Below are positions 36,300 through 47,937 of a DNA stretch of 64,000 bases, piece after piece; the stretch's first letter is position 1, and each line of letters starts with the position of its first letter. Below the pieces are notes generated by a model. It searched no databases, was not told where the DNA came from, and saw only the letters and a program-made list of their open reading frames with translations. The translations under genes were made by a program, and so were the position numbers. This stretch comes from Nemophila menziesii. Taxonomy: Eukaryota > Streptophyta > Magnoliopsida > Boraginales > Hydrophyllaceae. The DNA lies in NCBI GenBank assembly GCA_029959085.1, contig JARWIR010000176.1, forward strand, positions 62,001 through 126,000. The letters are read 5' to 3'.

Positions 36300-37240
36300 T
36301 TTTTAGCATGTGATAACATGGTAAACAAAAAAAATGTAAAAGGTTCTAACTATTTAATAAAGATGATATATCATTATGTCATGCTTATGTTCCTATTAGT
36401 GGAGATAATAGGATTTAGTGAATCAATCAAACAAAACCCTGTGGAACCGAATTCACGAGAAATTCATGGAGATGTGCACGTCTCCTCTCGGTACGACTAG
36501 AACACCGAAATGGTTAAAATAACATATTAGCATAATCAACAAGGCATGCACAAGATATGATAAGTGCATGAAAGAGGCAAAAACAACTAAGGTGTGGTGA
36601 AATTGGTAAGAATTAAATTACGTCATATTTTTTATCCATGTAAATTTACTTATAGCTTAATTAATATTTGAATATAGCTGAGTAATTTTTTAGTATGGTA
36701 GTGATGCTATTGAGTTATACAATTCAGGGGAAGTGTAGCATTTTATTTTCGATCATTGCTGGAAATATTTAATGAAGGGTCCTAAAAGGATGGTGAGTCT
36801 CGAGAAAAATTCTCTAGTTATGAACATTTATCCATGGGGAGAAATTTTGAATGAATTAGGTCCTAATTTAACTCCTACTCCATCTTCATCTACATCTCCA
36901 TGTCAAATAGAATTAGTTGATCAGGTGGAGTTCTCGCCTAACACACAAACAAATCCTAGAGAATCAAGGCCCATGGGAATAAAAATGGAGAAGGCCATCA
37001 TAGGATAGAATTTAGTTGAAAGACAAGAAAAAGAGGGATGAATTATAAAATTCCAAGAAGTTTATATAAATATTCAAGGTATAATGATAATGAAGATAAA
37101 ACTGTAGACAAACAAATGTTGAGGAAGAACAAGGTGGGTAATACATAAAAAAGAATCATTCTTTAAAGATTACCCATGTTCAATATTGAACTATTAAAAG
37201 ATGATGAATACCATTTCGAAATGACACCACGAAGCAGAGA
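36300..37240 (+). pseudogene. Myb/SANT-like, NAM-associated gene relic (Harbinger ORF1-like)
   Basis: Exon 1 carries the SANT-like part. One frame gives AYVPISGDNRI and INQTK, comparable to the family's AWLNISxDPxxGxxQK, and the end of the exon gives NKACTRYDKCMKEA in another phase. The intron is 36,606-36,677 (72 bases). Exon 2 continues as GSDAIELYNSGEV, HCWKYLMKGPKRM and, further on, RPMGIKMEKA. The C-terminal DDEYHFEMTPR (about 37,200-37,225, another phase) matches the family's xxDLSxMTPxxxxY motif. Here tgg-to-tgt alters the Glu-His segment before HCW (gtgtagcatttt), and exon 2 opens only from Met at 36,772 to a stop at 37,006-37,008. It is convergent with the transposase relics beyond. 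Confidence 0.75.
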
Positions 37241-37562
37241 TTTATAAAATCATTTTTGTGTTTATATATATTTTACGTCTACGTTTTTTAATATTAAAAT
37301 GTAATATTTTGATATATCATTGTAATGTTTTATTTATCTATTTTATTGAGCTTTACTTTCTAATTATTACTTTTAAGATATTTTTAAGTATTAAGTCTTA
37401 AGATTATATAAATTATATAATGACATCATAGATAATAATGACTATTAAAATGACTTTAAAACACACAAATTGAAAATACAAAAAATATTATTATATATAC
37501 ATAAATTACATAAATTAAATTTACATCAAATTAAATTACACAAATTAATTTTACGCGAGTTG

Positions 37563-38175
37563 AATCGTCAATTCTCGTATCGACTTTCGTTCCACACATT
37601 TGCAATAAGATCGTTTCGGAGCTGAAAGTAAAGCTACATAATCATTGACATGGGGGTTATTACTGAGACAGTAATGGTTATTATGTTTGAAGTTAACACA
37701 ACATCAGCTGACATGCTATGGTCTCATGACATATCATCGACATAGTCATCACTATTCACTTAATCATCTGGTGAAGAATTATACAGGTTTTTTCATAATT
37801 TTACTAAGATAGCTTTTCTTCTAAAAACAGAAGACCCTTTAAAAATATGACATTTTATATGACAAAATCCAAAAGCCATTTAAACATCCTTCCTTAAAGT
37901 ATTCCACTTTCTTCTTGTTAAATTCTTTTTTATCTCATTTTATTGAATATTTAATAGCTTGAATAAGGATGGACTAACTAGAAAATATACCATTATCGAG
38001 GTAATATAATTTTTTGTACTCTCTACCGTTAACTATATATTGAATAGTCATTTTTAAACCAATAAGAATCATCAAATATTGGTGAAGTGTATAGTATGTT
38101 AAGATCATTAGACGCATTGGGCCAAAGTACAAATGCTGGATCAAAGTGTTTTACATTTCTACAAATTTCAGTATA
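37563..38175 (-). pseudogene. PIF/Harbinger transposase relic, C-terminal half, extra copy
   Basis: Carries the C-terminal NDLI region (from about 37,590), the CIILHxMI signature (near 37,765-37,790) and the ASNDLNI segment at its upper end. It has the same four-base loss (gacgcattggg) as the copy at 11,384-11,812. Its upper end joins directly to spacer (aaatcatttttgtctttatt, 38,176), the start of the second copy of the tandem duplication. It lacks the first catalytic Asp and the N-terminal half, so it cannot be active. Confidence 0.78.
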
Positions 38176-38511
38176 AAATCATTTTTGTCTTTATTTATAT
38201 TTTAAGTCTAGGTGTTTTAATATTAAAATGTAATATTTTCATATCTTAGTGTAATGTTTTGTTTATCTATTTTATGAGCTTTATTTTCTAACTATTACTT
38301 TTTTAAGATATTTTTAAGTATTAAGTCTTAATATTATATAAATGATATAATGACATCAAATAAATATGACATCAATGATAATAATGACTATATAAATGAC
38401 TTCAAAACACACAAATTGAAAATACAAAAAAATATTATTATATATACATAAATTACATAAATAAAATTTACATGAAATTAAATTACACAAATTAATTTTA
38501 CGCGAGTTGAA

Positions 38512-39495
38512 TCGTCAATTCTCGTATCGGCTTTCGTTCGACACATTTGAAATAAGATCATTTTGGTGATAAAAGTAAGCTACAGAATCATTGACATGAG
38601 TGTGATTATGTCTGAAATTAACACAACATCAACTGACATGCGATGGTACTGTTGTCTCCAATAATCATCTGGTGAAGAATTATATAGGTTTTCATAATTT
38701 TACTAAGATAGCTTTGCTTCTAAAAAACAGAAGGCCCTTTAAGAATTTTCCATTTTATATGAAGAATTCCAAAAGCCATTTAAACATCCTTAAACTATTC
38801 CACTTGCTTCTTGTTAAATTCTTTTTTATATCATTTTATTGAACATAATAGCTTGAACAAGGATGGACCAACTAGAAAATATACCATCATCGAGGTCATA
38901 TCATTTTGTACTCTCTACCGTTAACTATATATTGAATTGGCATTTTTAAACCCGCAAGAATATCATAATATATTGGTGAAGTGTATAGTATGTTAAGATC
39001 ATTAGACGCACACATTGGGCCAAAGTACAAATGCCATATCAAAGTGTTTTACGTTGCTACAAATTCCAGTATGATTGTCGGTTTACCATATTGTCATGTT
39101 TAGTATCCGGCCCATATGCGTGTGAAAATATTTTCCACCCAAAATGCATATAGTCCATACTTACAAATATTTTTTGAAAACGCTGTTCGCCGTTAGGTAA
39201 ACGAAAATATTTATTAGTGTATATTGAATTAATGGTATGCAAGGTATGCAAGGCGGATGTCATCTTAATTTTTCATGATTAACCTATTTTTCTCACAATG
39301 TTTGGCGTTTCTCTAAAGTATTTTGAAAAATTTAATTATGTCGCATAGAATTCTAAAAAGCATTTGATGTATCATTTGGTACAACGACCTAAATCATAAC
39401 ATGAATACAAATGACGGTCAACGAAATAGTCATTCATAAGTATGTTATATGTACCTACCTGATCTTTATTTTTTAGAGATCTTCGTCCCAATGTA
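38512..39495 (-). pseudogene. PIF/Harbinger DDE transposase relic
   Basis: Same motif order as the 12.1-kb copy and very close to it. The 68-codon frame 39,057-39,263 gives KYFRLPNGEQRFQK and SMDYMHFGWK (first catalytic Asp; Cys to Tyr, Trp to Phe). ASNDLNI lies near 39,000. The short RLPNGEQ form, without the TNIVRLL stretch found at 21.4 kb, is shared only with the 12.1-kb copy. Part of the region before the C-terminal signature is deleted (about 80 bases between acatgcgatggtactg and ttgtctcc). The N-terminal RRSLKNKDQVGTY block ends the relic near 39,490. Confidence 0.85.
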
Positions 39496-40289
39496 ACACC
39501 ATTTATATGTTTCTTTCTTTTTCTACATTTGTATAGAGTTATTCAACTTTATCACGACTATCTTCTATATGACCTTAGAAATTTCAACTATGGATATACT
39601 TGATGAGGTAAATGATCCTTGGTATGCATATTTAGATATATAGATTGAGGATGGGGATAGAGTGATTATGAAATTATAATAGGCTGTGTATATATATAAA
39701 GTATGGCGTGGATACGTGATATAGATTAAACACTTGATATTAACGATAAAGAATCTAATCCAAGGAATGTTATATGGATCATAAATTTTCAAGATTACGA
39801 TAAAAATTAAACAGTTGAGATTGAATACACAATATCTAATCGAACGAGATATACGATAATAAGAAGAGTAATTCTCCTTGTGATGGCACTTCTAATTGCA
39901 AAAAGACGTAAATGAAATATATAGTCTTTGGTTCCTTACAATAATCCATAGATATTATGGCATCTTAATGAAATAATTTTCTCCAAGAGGGTGCCACTCT
40001 ACACAAGATTTAGGTGCCATGAATAGTGAAATTTAAAAAGGTCACAAAACATCATGTACAACCATGTTAAACATTCATTAAGATGAAAGATGAATTTGAA
40101 AATAGTCAAAACTATATATAAACACAAAAAGGATTAAAGAGAAACACTAAAACTAGTTTTTCATAATTATTCATTCGAGATTGCTCAATTTAGCGATTAT
40201 ACCATCATACATAAAAAAAGAACAAATCAAGACTAAGATGTAGTTCCCATAAACTCTTACTTTAGTTTTAGAACAAGTAAAGTCACGAA

Positions 40290-40650
40290 CTATTGTGTTG
40301 TATCAGAAGGACCCGTAGTAAAAAAGCACATGGTTGTGTCGGCCCCACCAAAATCGGCACTATATTTAGGTAGCTTGCACCATTTGGACAAAAATTTAGT
40401 ATAACTGTATAGTTACAATTTTAACATTTGAAACTGCATTAATATATCTTGACAAAGTATGTAAACTGATTATTATATCAAAACACATTAGTTTTCATTA
40501 TTTAAATAATATTATGAAATAAACAAATACAAAACACAAAATAAATAATTAAATAGTAATAAACACACGTCACAATGGTTAACCATAGAAGTTGAATTTC
40601 ATTAGGATCCAATTCTTGGATGATGATATTTGCAATAAACACAAAGTTGC
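40290..40650 (-). pseudogene. CCCH zinc-finger pseudogene zfA
   Basis: The finger exon is truncated: only CVYCKYHHPRIGS remains (about 40,600-40,650), keeping the second Cys and the His but not the MRTS segment, which has been deleted up to gcgtaaataaat. The last exon (stop at 40,290-40,292) includes VPILVGPTQPC, the counterpart of zfB's IIPVGPTPPY. The intervening finger exon is absent. It is a pseudogene. Confidence 0.7.
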
Positions 40651-41896
40651 GTAAATAAATATTTTCTTCTATTATATCCTAGAATCTCCATGAAAACCTT
40701 ATTTTTCTATTATATAATCAGGTTTTTCCATCTAATATATTTAGATGTATAAGATTTTCCTAAAAAATGTAGTAAACAAGAAATCACACAATCGAATAAG
40801 AACTGAATGCAAGAGAGAGAGGGAAACCAAATTATTGAAAATTGAGGTTAAATATTTTATAACAAATAGCAAGATTATTAAACATAATATATTAAAGTCT
40901 AAGTCCAAGAATATTAAAAAAATTAGGATATATGTTACAATTTAATAGATGATTTTTAATCAAAGAATAGCAAGAAAGTACCCAACACGTGATAGTTACT
41001 AGCATACATTCTATAGTTAACAAATACAAAGATATTCATATAAAATACACCATAAATGCTCAAGAATAACTACAAATTATTGTACCAGTCCCACATGTGT
41101 AATATAAAAACAGTTTTTGGTATTTAGAAATAATGAACAAAGTATAAAATTAAGCAAAAATGAAACAAAAAAATCATTATTATAGGAACTGAAGTTAAGT
41201 ATAAGTGAAAAATGCACAACTGAATATTAACAAATCTATTTCACAAAAGAGAAGCAATATCAAATTAATTTTCATCTTGTAAGAGACATAAATTAGGAAA
41301 TGTTTTTTTAAAAAAGATCATCAATAAGTTTAATAAAGTATTACATCTTTCACAATACTTCCCCAATTCTAATATTTAATTTTTCCTACTCTATTAACTA
41401 ACAACACTATAACGATGAAGTATAAAAACCACCTAAGAATCTAATTTAAACCCCATCTGAAAATTAGTTTCATCTAGTTAATAGAGTAGGAGAAAACCAT
41501 AAAATCAATTAGAAAAATATAATAAACATCTAATGAGATATAATATTCTAATCTAGTTTAATCAATTACGATATGACTAATGATAAGAGTAATTCCTTGC
41601 GATGGTACTTGATAAGGAAAAAAGACACAAAGAAAATATATAATCATTGGTTCCTTGAACATAATCTAAAATCATTTTCTTCTCGAAGGTGCCACTTGAA
41701 ACTAGATTGAGTTGACATGATAGTAAAAGTTAAAAAGGTCACAACACAATATATAAGACATTCATAAAGATGAAATATGAATATGCACAACAATCAAAAC
41801 TAGAGATAATTCTATGATTCATAAGCACATAGAGATATAAACACAAGAAGAAGAAAAGATTAACACTAAATACTGGTTTCCCTAAAAAGTCACCAA

Positions 41897-42481
41897 CTAT
41901 TGCATTGTACTATCTGGACTAGTTGAATAAGAAGCATATGGTAGTGTAGGACCCACTAGAATAATATGATCCTTCACCATTTGACAAAGAAAAATAAGTA
42001 TACATGTATAACTATAAATTTTTTCAGTTTGAAAGTTCATTAACCACTTTTAACAAATAATGTATGGTCATTTTCAATTTCAAAACCATTTGCTTACCAG
42101 ATAAGTGGCCCACATGGGAATAGTCAAACTTCAATAAGGATGCGGCACAACCCCATAATCAGGAACCATATACAATACTCCAAATCGCTGAGCTTGCGGT
42201 ACTACATCTGATAAAAAGGAGGTTGTGGATGTTCAAACTTGCAGGAAAACCAAACCTACATTCCCTGTTTATATATAAATCACATTCTGGTTCACCCTAT
42301 ACAAAAATTTCATTATTTAGATACTTTTATGAAATAACCAATAAAAAAACACAATAGAAATAATAAAAAAAAAAAAAAAAACCTGTTGCATCGGGAAACC
42401 ATAAATGTTGAATTTCATAATCCTTTGATGGTGATATTTGCATTTAAAACCAAATTTGCAAATGCTGGTTCTCATATAGTA
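41897..42481 (-). pseudogene. CCCH zinc-finger pseudogene zfB
   Basis: The first finger exon (42,383-42,481) reads TSICKFGFKCKYHHQRI, an intact C-x5-C-x3-H half finger with Pro to Gln after the His pair. About 12 bases (catcggggatcc in other copies) are deleted a little further on. The second finger exon (42,098-42,264) has one extra base in its Cys-Cys spacing (ggttttcctgcaag), breaking CRFGF...CK. It still has the gtaagc donor and the PDYGVVPHPY...SLTIPMWATYL segment, with a tga in it. The last exon ends at the stop at 41,897-41,899. A run of 17 A lies next to the first donor. Confidence 0.83.
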
Positions 42482-45290
42482 CTACAAATTCAATATAAAA
42501 CCGTTAATATAAAAAAATAGAAAAACTACAATATATAAATATGCCCTTCTATTATTCAAAGACTAGTAAGAAAACTACTTATCACATAATTTTTTTTTTT
42601 TGTCGGAACATGATGCTTTCAAGCATTCAAGATATAAGTCACAAATAGTAAGACATTAATATAAAATACACCAAAAGAAATTAAAGCCAAATGAAATAGA
42701 AGAAAGCATGATTATAGGAAATTCATTTTGTTTGGATCATAATTATGGATGATTGCATGTAGTAATCTAATACGTGTTACAAATTATAAGAGAAAATAAT
42801 TGTCAGACATATAACTGGACTAAATCCAAGTATATAAGTAGGGTATCTATGTTTTACTTTATTCTCCTTAAAACCATTAGATTCCAAAATGAGTAATCAA
42901 TTCTCCTAACAAACTGTTTTGATCCCATGATATAAGAGACTCGCTAGAAGATGGATTATCTGTTTAGATACAAAAGAGAAGCTAGTGGGAGAAGCTCTTT
43001 TTGACGTAGAAGACTAGAAGCTAATGTTACAGACACATAATTAGTAACAAGTAAAATGGTAACCGTTGGAAGATACTTGAAAACTAATAGATGAAAGAGC
43101 TTTATAGGAAATTTTTGAAAAACATAAAATAATCATTAAAACTAATATGCCTAGAGATATAAACTCTTTAAATAGGAAGATGAAAAATACTTATAACCTT
43201 TATAATATGGACAGAAATCTAAGAAAACATAAGGCAAAAGAATTGTTATGCCATTTGTGAACATTATAAGTTATAAGGCTTTAACATTGGAAAAATAAAC
43301 ACCCAAACTAGCTTCCTGATAAATAATATGCAGTAGAACTTTAAAGAACCTCAAAATATGACTTAATTTACCCAAATTACACTTGGATAGATAGTTAAGT
43401 GGCAAATTTGTTGTAGCCAAGCCTTCCAGCTAGTAGAAAAAAAAACATATATTTTCATGATTTATTAATACTAAGGTTATATTAATTAGGTATATAATAT
43501 TCTCTCTATTTTTTTTAGTTTGAGATCTATCATATAATTACATGGAAGAGATAAAACATACAAATATCACAACACCTATTGTTCATGATCGTTTAATTTT
43601 ATGAAATGACATGGCCACCAATCTTTTTCTGTCAAATATATAAATAGTCCAATAAATAATCTAAAACATATGCATAAAATAAAATAAATATTTTATTGTA
43701 TTTTATTGTATTTAATTCTAAGTATAATTTACTAAACTTCAATTAAGTAGAGCAGAAATAAAAAAAAAGATAATTTCAATAATATAAATGGTTTATGTAT
43801 ATAATCAAAATTCAAATTTTTATAAATTTCTTATCTCAAATTAGACCTAAAATAGTAAAATATAAATAAATCATAATTAAAAAGAAAATAGTTTACCGTC
43901 TGCATCATCCATCTTGGGATGTTGAAATAGATTTTTTTTGTTCTCCATTATTTTATTCATATGTCCTTTATTCATGGAGAAAAATATCTTAACTTTAAGA
44001 AATATATATGTAAAAATAATTAGGTGACATTACTTCAAAACTGTTTGTTTTGTAAATAGAGATATAAATCCAAAAATAAGAAAATTGAAGAATTTATTAT
44101 TATAAATTAGGTTATAATAAATGATTTTCATTAAACCATAGACTAACAAGTTTCTTAAACTAATACTTTTAAATTTTTTTAATTCAACTAAAACTCCTAC
44201 AAAGTGTATTGACTTAAAAAATATTAAAACTAATGAAGTGGGAGGCACTAACAAGACATTGACAAGAGATTATGTTGGACTCTTGGTAAAATTATTATTT
44301 TTTCTTTTGTTTATAAGGTTTTTGTACATGTTTGAACCATATATAAAAGAATTACTCTTTGTTAACATAATTGGAAGGTAGGTAACTCTAACCAAGATTA
44401 GAAAATTCAAATGTATTTTAGTAAAGATAATTATAGGAATGATAAAGAAACTGCATGTAAAAATAATTTTGGAATACAGAGCACTCACTAAAAAAATATT
44501 AAGTCACAGATATAATAAGAATCTCAAAAAATATTATTAGGTAAAATATCAATGTCAACTACGGAAATTCATGAAATATAATCAATGGGAATTATGATCA
44601 TACCCTATTAGATAAAGCTATCTCTTGGAGTCTATATTTCGTGACAATAATACATAAATCCTAGTTGAATTTCTATAAAGTTCCAAGTTGTCCAACAACA
44701 AGAGGACTAATATGCCACTTTCTACCTAATCAAGGGGATTTACCAATGGGGTCTTATAATTTTAGATTTGAAGACCTAAAAGTAAACTATCAAAAAGCAC
44801 AACACCCATGCAGTGTTTGAAGACAATAGATAAAGATTAGATAAGTAATTTTTTTGTTAATCTGGACCAATGTTTACATACTCATTCTGCTGCAAAAAGA
44901 ATTGAAAAGCTGCAGAATTAGTATAAAAAATAGAACAACAAAATTTGACCAACTCTGATGATCCTTTACAAAAAAAATATATGAAACATTACAATCAATA
45001 TTATTATTTATGAAGAATTACATAATGCAAAAAATAAGATTATAGACATTTATCAATCAAGATTCAATTCATTAACTGATTACAAAAATATACATAATAT
45101 TTGTTATTCATGTAAAGCGTATTTATATCTTACCAAAATTATATAATGAGATATTGAAATACTGTTGTAGAGAGATTTGTATTTGTAGATAGATATGTAT
45201 CTTCAAATTTAATAGAGTCTCTGTTTGTTGATAGAGTTTGGACAAGGAAAGGTTGTTCAAACTGATCTCCCTTCAATGTTGTTTATATAG
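42482..45290. other. AT-rich stretch 5' of zfB, mostly unassigned
   Basis: Unit-specific sequence with no confident coding. The candidate FQHPKMDDADG mini-exon with a following gtaaac is at about 43,900-43,935 on the minus strand. The frames at 44,030-44,254 and 44,270-44,488 (minus) are not kept in other units. Confidence 0.4.
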
Positions 45291-45543
45291 TTGAGTGATG
45301 ATTTTTTTGAGGCCAATGAGGTATATCTGTGAGAGACAACCTTTTATTTTGTATTTTCTAAGTATAATTTAAGGAAAAAGTAGAATGAAGATGTTGGAGG
45401 ATGGAGAAGAAGATCAGCGGCGGGTTAGGGTTGAGAAAAATATAGGTTTGTAATTTATATAATAAAGATAATTACATATTAATCCTTCTTTTAAATTTTC
45501 TATAATTCTTAGTCATTTATTTATACTATTAAGATTTTATATA

Positions 45544-45699
45544 TTTATTTTGGAAAATTCTTCAATCTTCCTACACCAATTATATTAATACACATACCCA
45601 TGTTTTAAACTTGCAAAAGTAACTAACATATTAATCTACTGACATGTGTTTTGTTAATAAAATCAATGGTTGTGATGGAAGTCTTACCCATTTATTTTG
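45544..45699. mobile_element. Small Mutator-like MITE with 9-base target duplication
   Basis: A 138-base insert (45,553-45,690) lies between two copies of TTTATTTTG (45,544-45,552 and 45,691-45,699). The units at 19.4 kb and 36.19 kb have one copy of this target and no insert. Its ends, GGAAAATTCTTCAATC and the reverse complement GGGTAAGACTTCCATC, agree at 11 of 16 positions. A 9-base duplication with GG-starting inverted ends is typical of Mutator-like elements. It has no coding capacity. Confidence 0.7.
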
Positions 45700-45799
45700 A
45701 ATGATTTACTTTTAGTCTTTTTAAATTAGTTTTGTTAAATATATATTGCAATGTTTTATTTCAATTTACTAACAATTTTTTTGAATCTTATTTTGTTAG

Positions 45800-46693
45800 C
45801 ACGTGATAACATGGAAAACACAAATAAAAATTGTAAAAGTTTCTAACTATATGATAAAGAAGATATATCATTATGTCATGATAATGTTACTATTAGTGGA
45901 GATAATAGGATTTAGTGAATCAATCAAACAAAACCCTGTGGAACCGAATTCACGAGAAATTCATGGAGCTATGCACATCTCCTCTCAGTACGACTAGAAC
46001 ACCAAACTGTCTAAAATAACATATTAGCGTAATCAACAAGGCATGCACGAGATATGATGAGTGCATGAAAGACGCAAAAAAAACTATGGTGTGGTGAAAT
46101 TGGTAAGAATTAAATTACGTTATATTTTTTATCCATGTAAATTTATTTATAGCTTAATTAATATTTTAATATAGCTAAGTACATTTTTGGTACGGTGGTG
46201 ATGCTATTAAGTTATACGATTCAGGGGAAGTGGAGCATTTCATTTTCGATCATTGCTAGAAATATTTAATGGAGGGTCCTAAAAGGATGATGAGTCTCGA
46301 GAACAATTCTGTAGTTATGAACATGTATCCATGGGGAGAAATTTTGAATGAATTAGGTACTAATTTAACTCCTACTCCATATCAATCCACATCTCAATGT
46401 CAAATAGAATTAGTTAATCAGGTGGAGTTCTTGCGTAACACACAAACAAATCCTACAAAATCAAGGCCCACGGGAATAAAAAAGGAGAAGGCCATTGTAG
46501 GATAGAATTTAGTTGAAAGACAAGAAAAAGAGGAATGACTTATAAAATTTCAAGAAGTTTATATAAATAATCAAGGCATAATGATAATGAAGATAAAACT
46601 GCCGACAAACAAATGTTAAGGAATGAGAAGGTGGGTAATACATAAAAACAATCGTTATTTAAAGATTATCAATGTCCAATAGTGAACTATTAA
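45800..46693 (+). pseudogene. ORF1-like relic, first tandem copy
   Basis: Harbinger-type Myb/SANT-like, NAM-associated relic. The intron is 46,103-46,174 (72 bases). The key Trp of the HCW motif is a stop here (gatcattgctagaaat near 46,256). Open sequence resumes from Met at 46,269 for 78 codons, including MYPWGEILNELG and RPTGIKKEKA. The 3' end is cut within tattaaaag and fused at a shared AAAAG (46,692-46,696) to exon 1 of the next copy, so the C-terminal DDEYHFEMTPR segment is missing. Confidence 0.75.
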
Positions 46694-47600
46694 AAGGTTC
46701 TAACTATTTGATAAAGAAGATATATCATTATGTCATGCTTATGTTCCTATTAGTGGAGATAATAGGATTTAGTGAATCAATCAAATAAAACCATGTGGAA
46801 CCGAATTCACGAGTAATTCATGGAGATGTGCACATCTCCTCTTGGTACGACGAGAACACCAAACTGGTAAAAATAACATATTAGCTTAATCAACAAGGCA
46901 TGCACGAGATATGATGAGTGCATGAAACAGGCAAAAACAACTATGGTGTGGTGAAATTGGTAAGAATTAAATTACGACATATTTTTTATCCATGTAAATT
47001 TACTTATAGCTTAATTAATATTTTAATATAGCTGAGTACTTTCTTGGTATGGTAATTATGCTATTGAGTTATAGAATTCAGGGGAAGCTGAGCATTTTAT
47101 TTTCGATCATTGCTGGAAATATTTAATGAAGGGTCCTAAAAGGATGGTGAGTCTCGAGAACAATTCTCTAGTTATGAACATTTATCCATGGGGAGAAATT
47201 AAATTTTCAATGAATTAGGTCCTAATTTAACTCCTACTCCATCTCAATCTACATCTCCATGTCAAATAGAATTAGTTAATCATGTGGAGTTCTCGCCTAA
47301 CACACAAACAAATTCTATAGAATCAAGGCCCATGGGAATAAAAATGGAGAAGGCCGTCATAGGATATAATTTAGTTGAAAGACAAGAAAAAGAGGAATGA
47401 CTTATAAAATTCTAAGAAGTTTATATAAATATTCAAGGTATAATGATAATAAAGATAAAATTGCCGACAAACAAATGTTAAGGAAGAAGAAGGTGGGTAA
47501 TACATAAAAAGCAATCGTTATTTAAAGATTACCCATGTCCAATATTGAACTATTAAAAGATGATGAATACCATTTCGAAATGACACCACGAAGCGAAGAT
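46694..47600 (+). pseudogene. ORF1-like relic, second tandem copy
   Basis: Starts at the fusion point with gttctaactatttg, so it lacks the HDNMEN-like upstream bases of the first copy. The intron is 46,960-47,031. The HCWKYLMKGPKRM motif is intact. About eight extra bases (gaaattaaattttcaatgaatt, near 47,200) shift the frame inside the GEILNELG segment. It keeps the 3' DDEYHFEMTPR segment (about 47,555-47,590). Its sequence is closer to the 36.3-kb ORF1 (MKGPKRMVSL, NIYPWGE) than to its own neighbour (MEGPKRMMSL, NMYPWGE), so the tandem pair joins two ORF1 subtypes. Confidence 0.75.
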
Positions 47601-47937
47601 TTATAAAATCAATTTTGTCTTTATTTACATTTTAAGTCTAGGTGTTTTAATATTAAATGTAATGTTTTTATATATCATTGTAATGTTTTATCTATCTATT
47701 ATAGTGAGCTTTACTTTCTAACTATTACTTTTTAAGATATTTTTAAGTATTAAGTCATAAAATTATATAAACGATATAATAACATCAAATAAATATGACA
47801 TCAAAGATAATAATGACTATAAAAATTACTTTAAAACACACAAATTGAAAATACAAAAAATATTATTATATATATATAAATTACATGATTTAAATTTACA
47901 TGAAATTAAATTACACAAATTAATTTTACGCGACTTG

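Larger units (their letters stand above)
28260..40720. repeat. Composite unit, 12.46 kb, carrying foreign DNA
   Basis: Full unit order with two extras. Foreign sequence of about 3.15 kb (32,982-36,131) lies just upstream of ORF1, and there is a tandem duplication of about 930 bases of the ORF1 3' spacer plus the transposase C-terminal half (about 37,247-38,175 and from 38,176). ORF1 is single and the MITE site near 36,193 is empty. Confidence 0.85.

Noticed and set aside
42362..42381. Run of 17-18 A as a retroposed poly(A) tail
   Set aside because: It lies in the intron beside the zfB finger exon and is an expansion of an A-rich tract found in all units (for example 51,909-51,916), not the end of an insertion.
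43580..43640. Minus-strand reading TEKDWWPCHF compared with the family's PERxGxPxCxxF before a finger
   Set aside because: Only scattered residues agree, and no finger follows in any frame.
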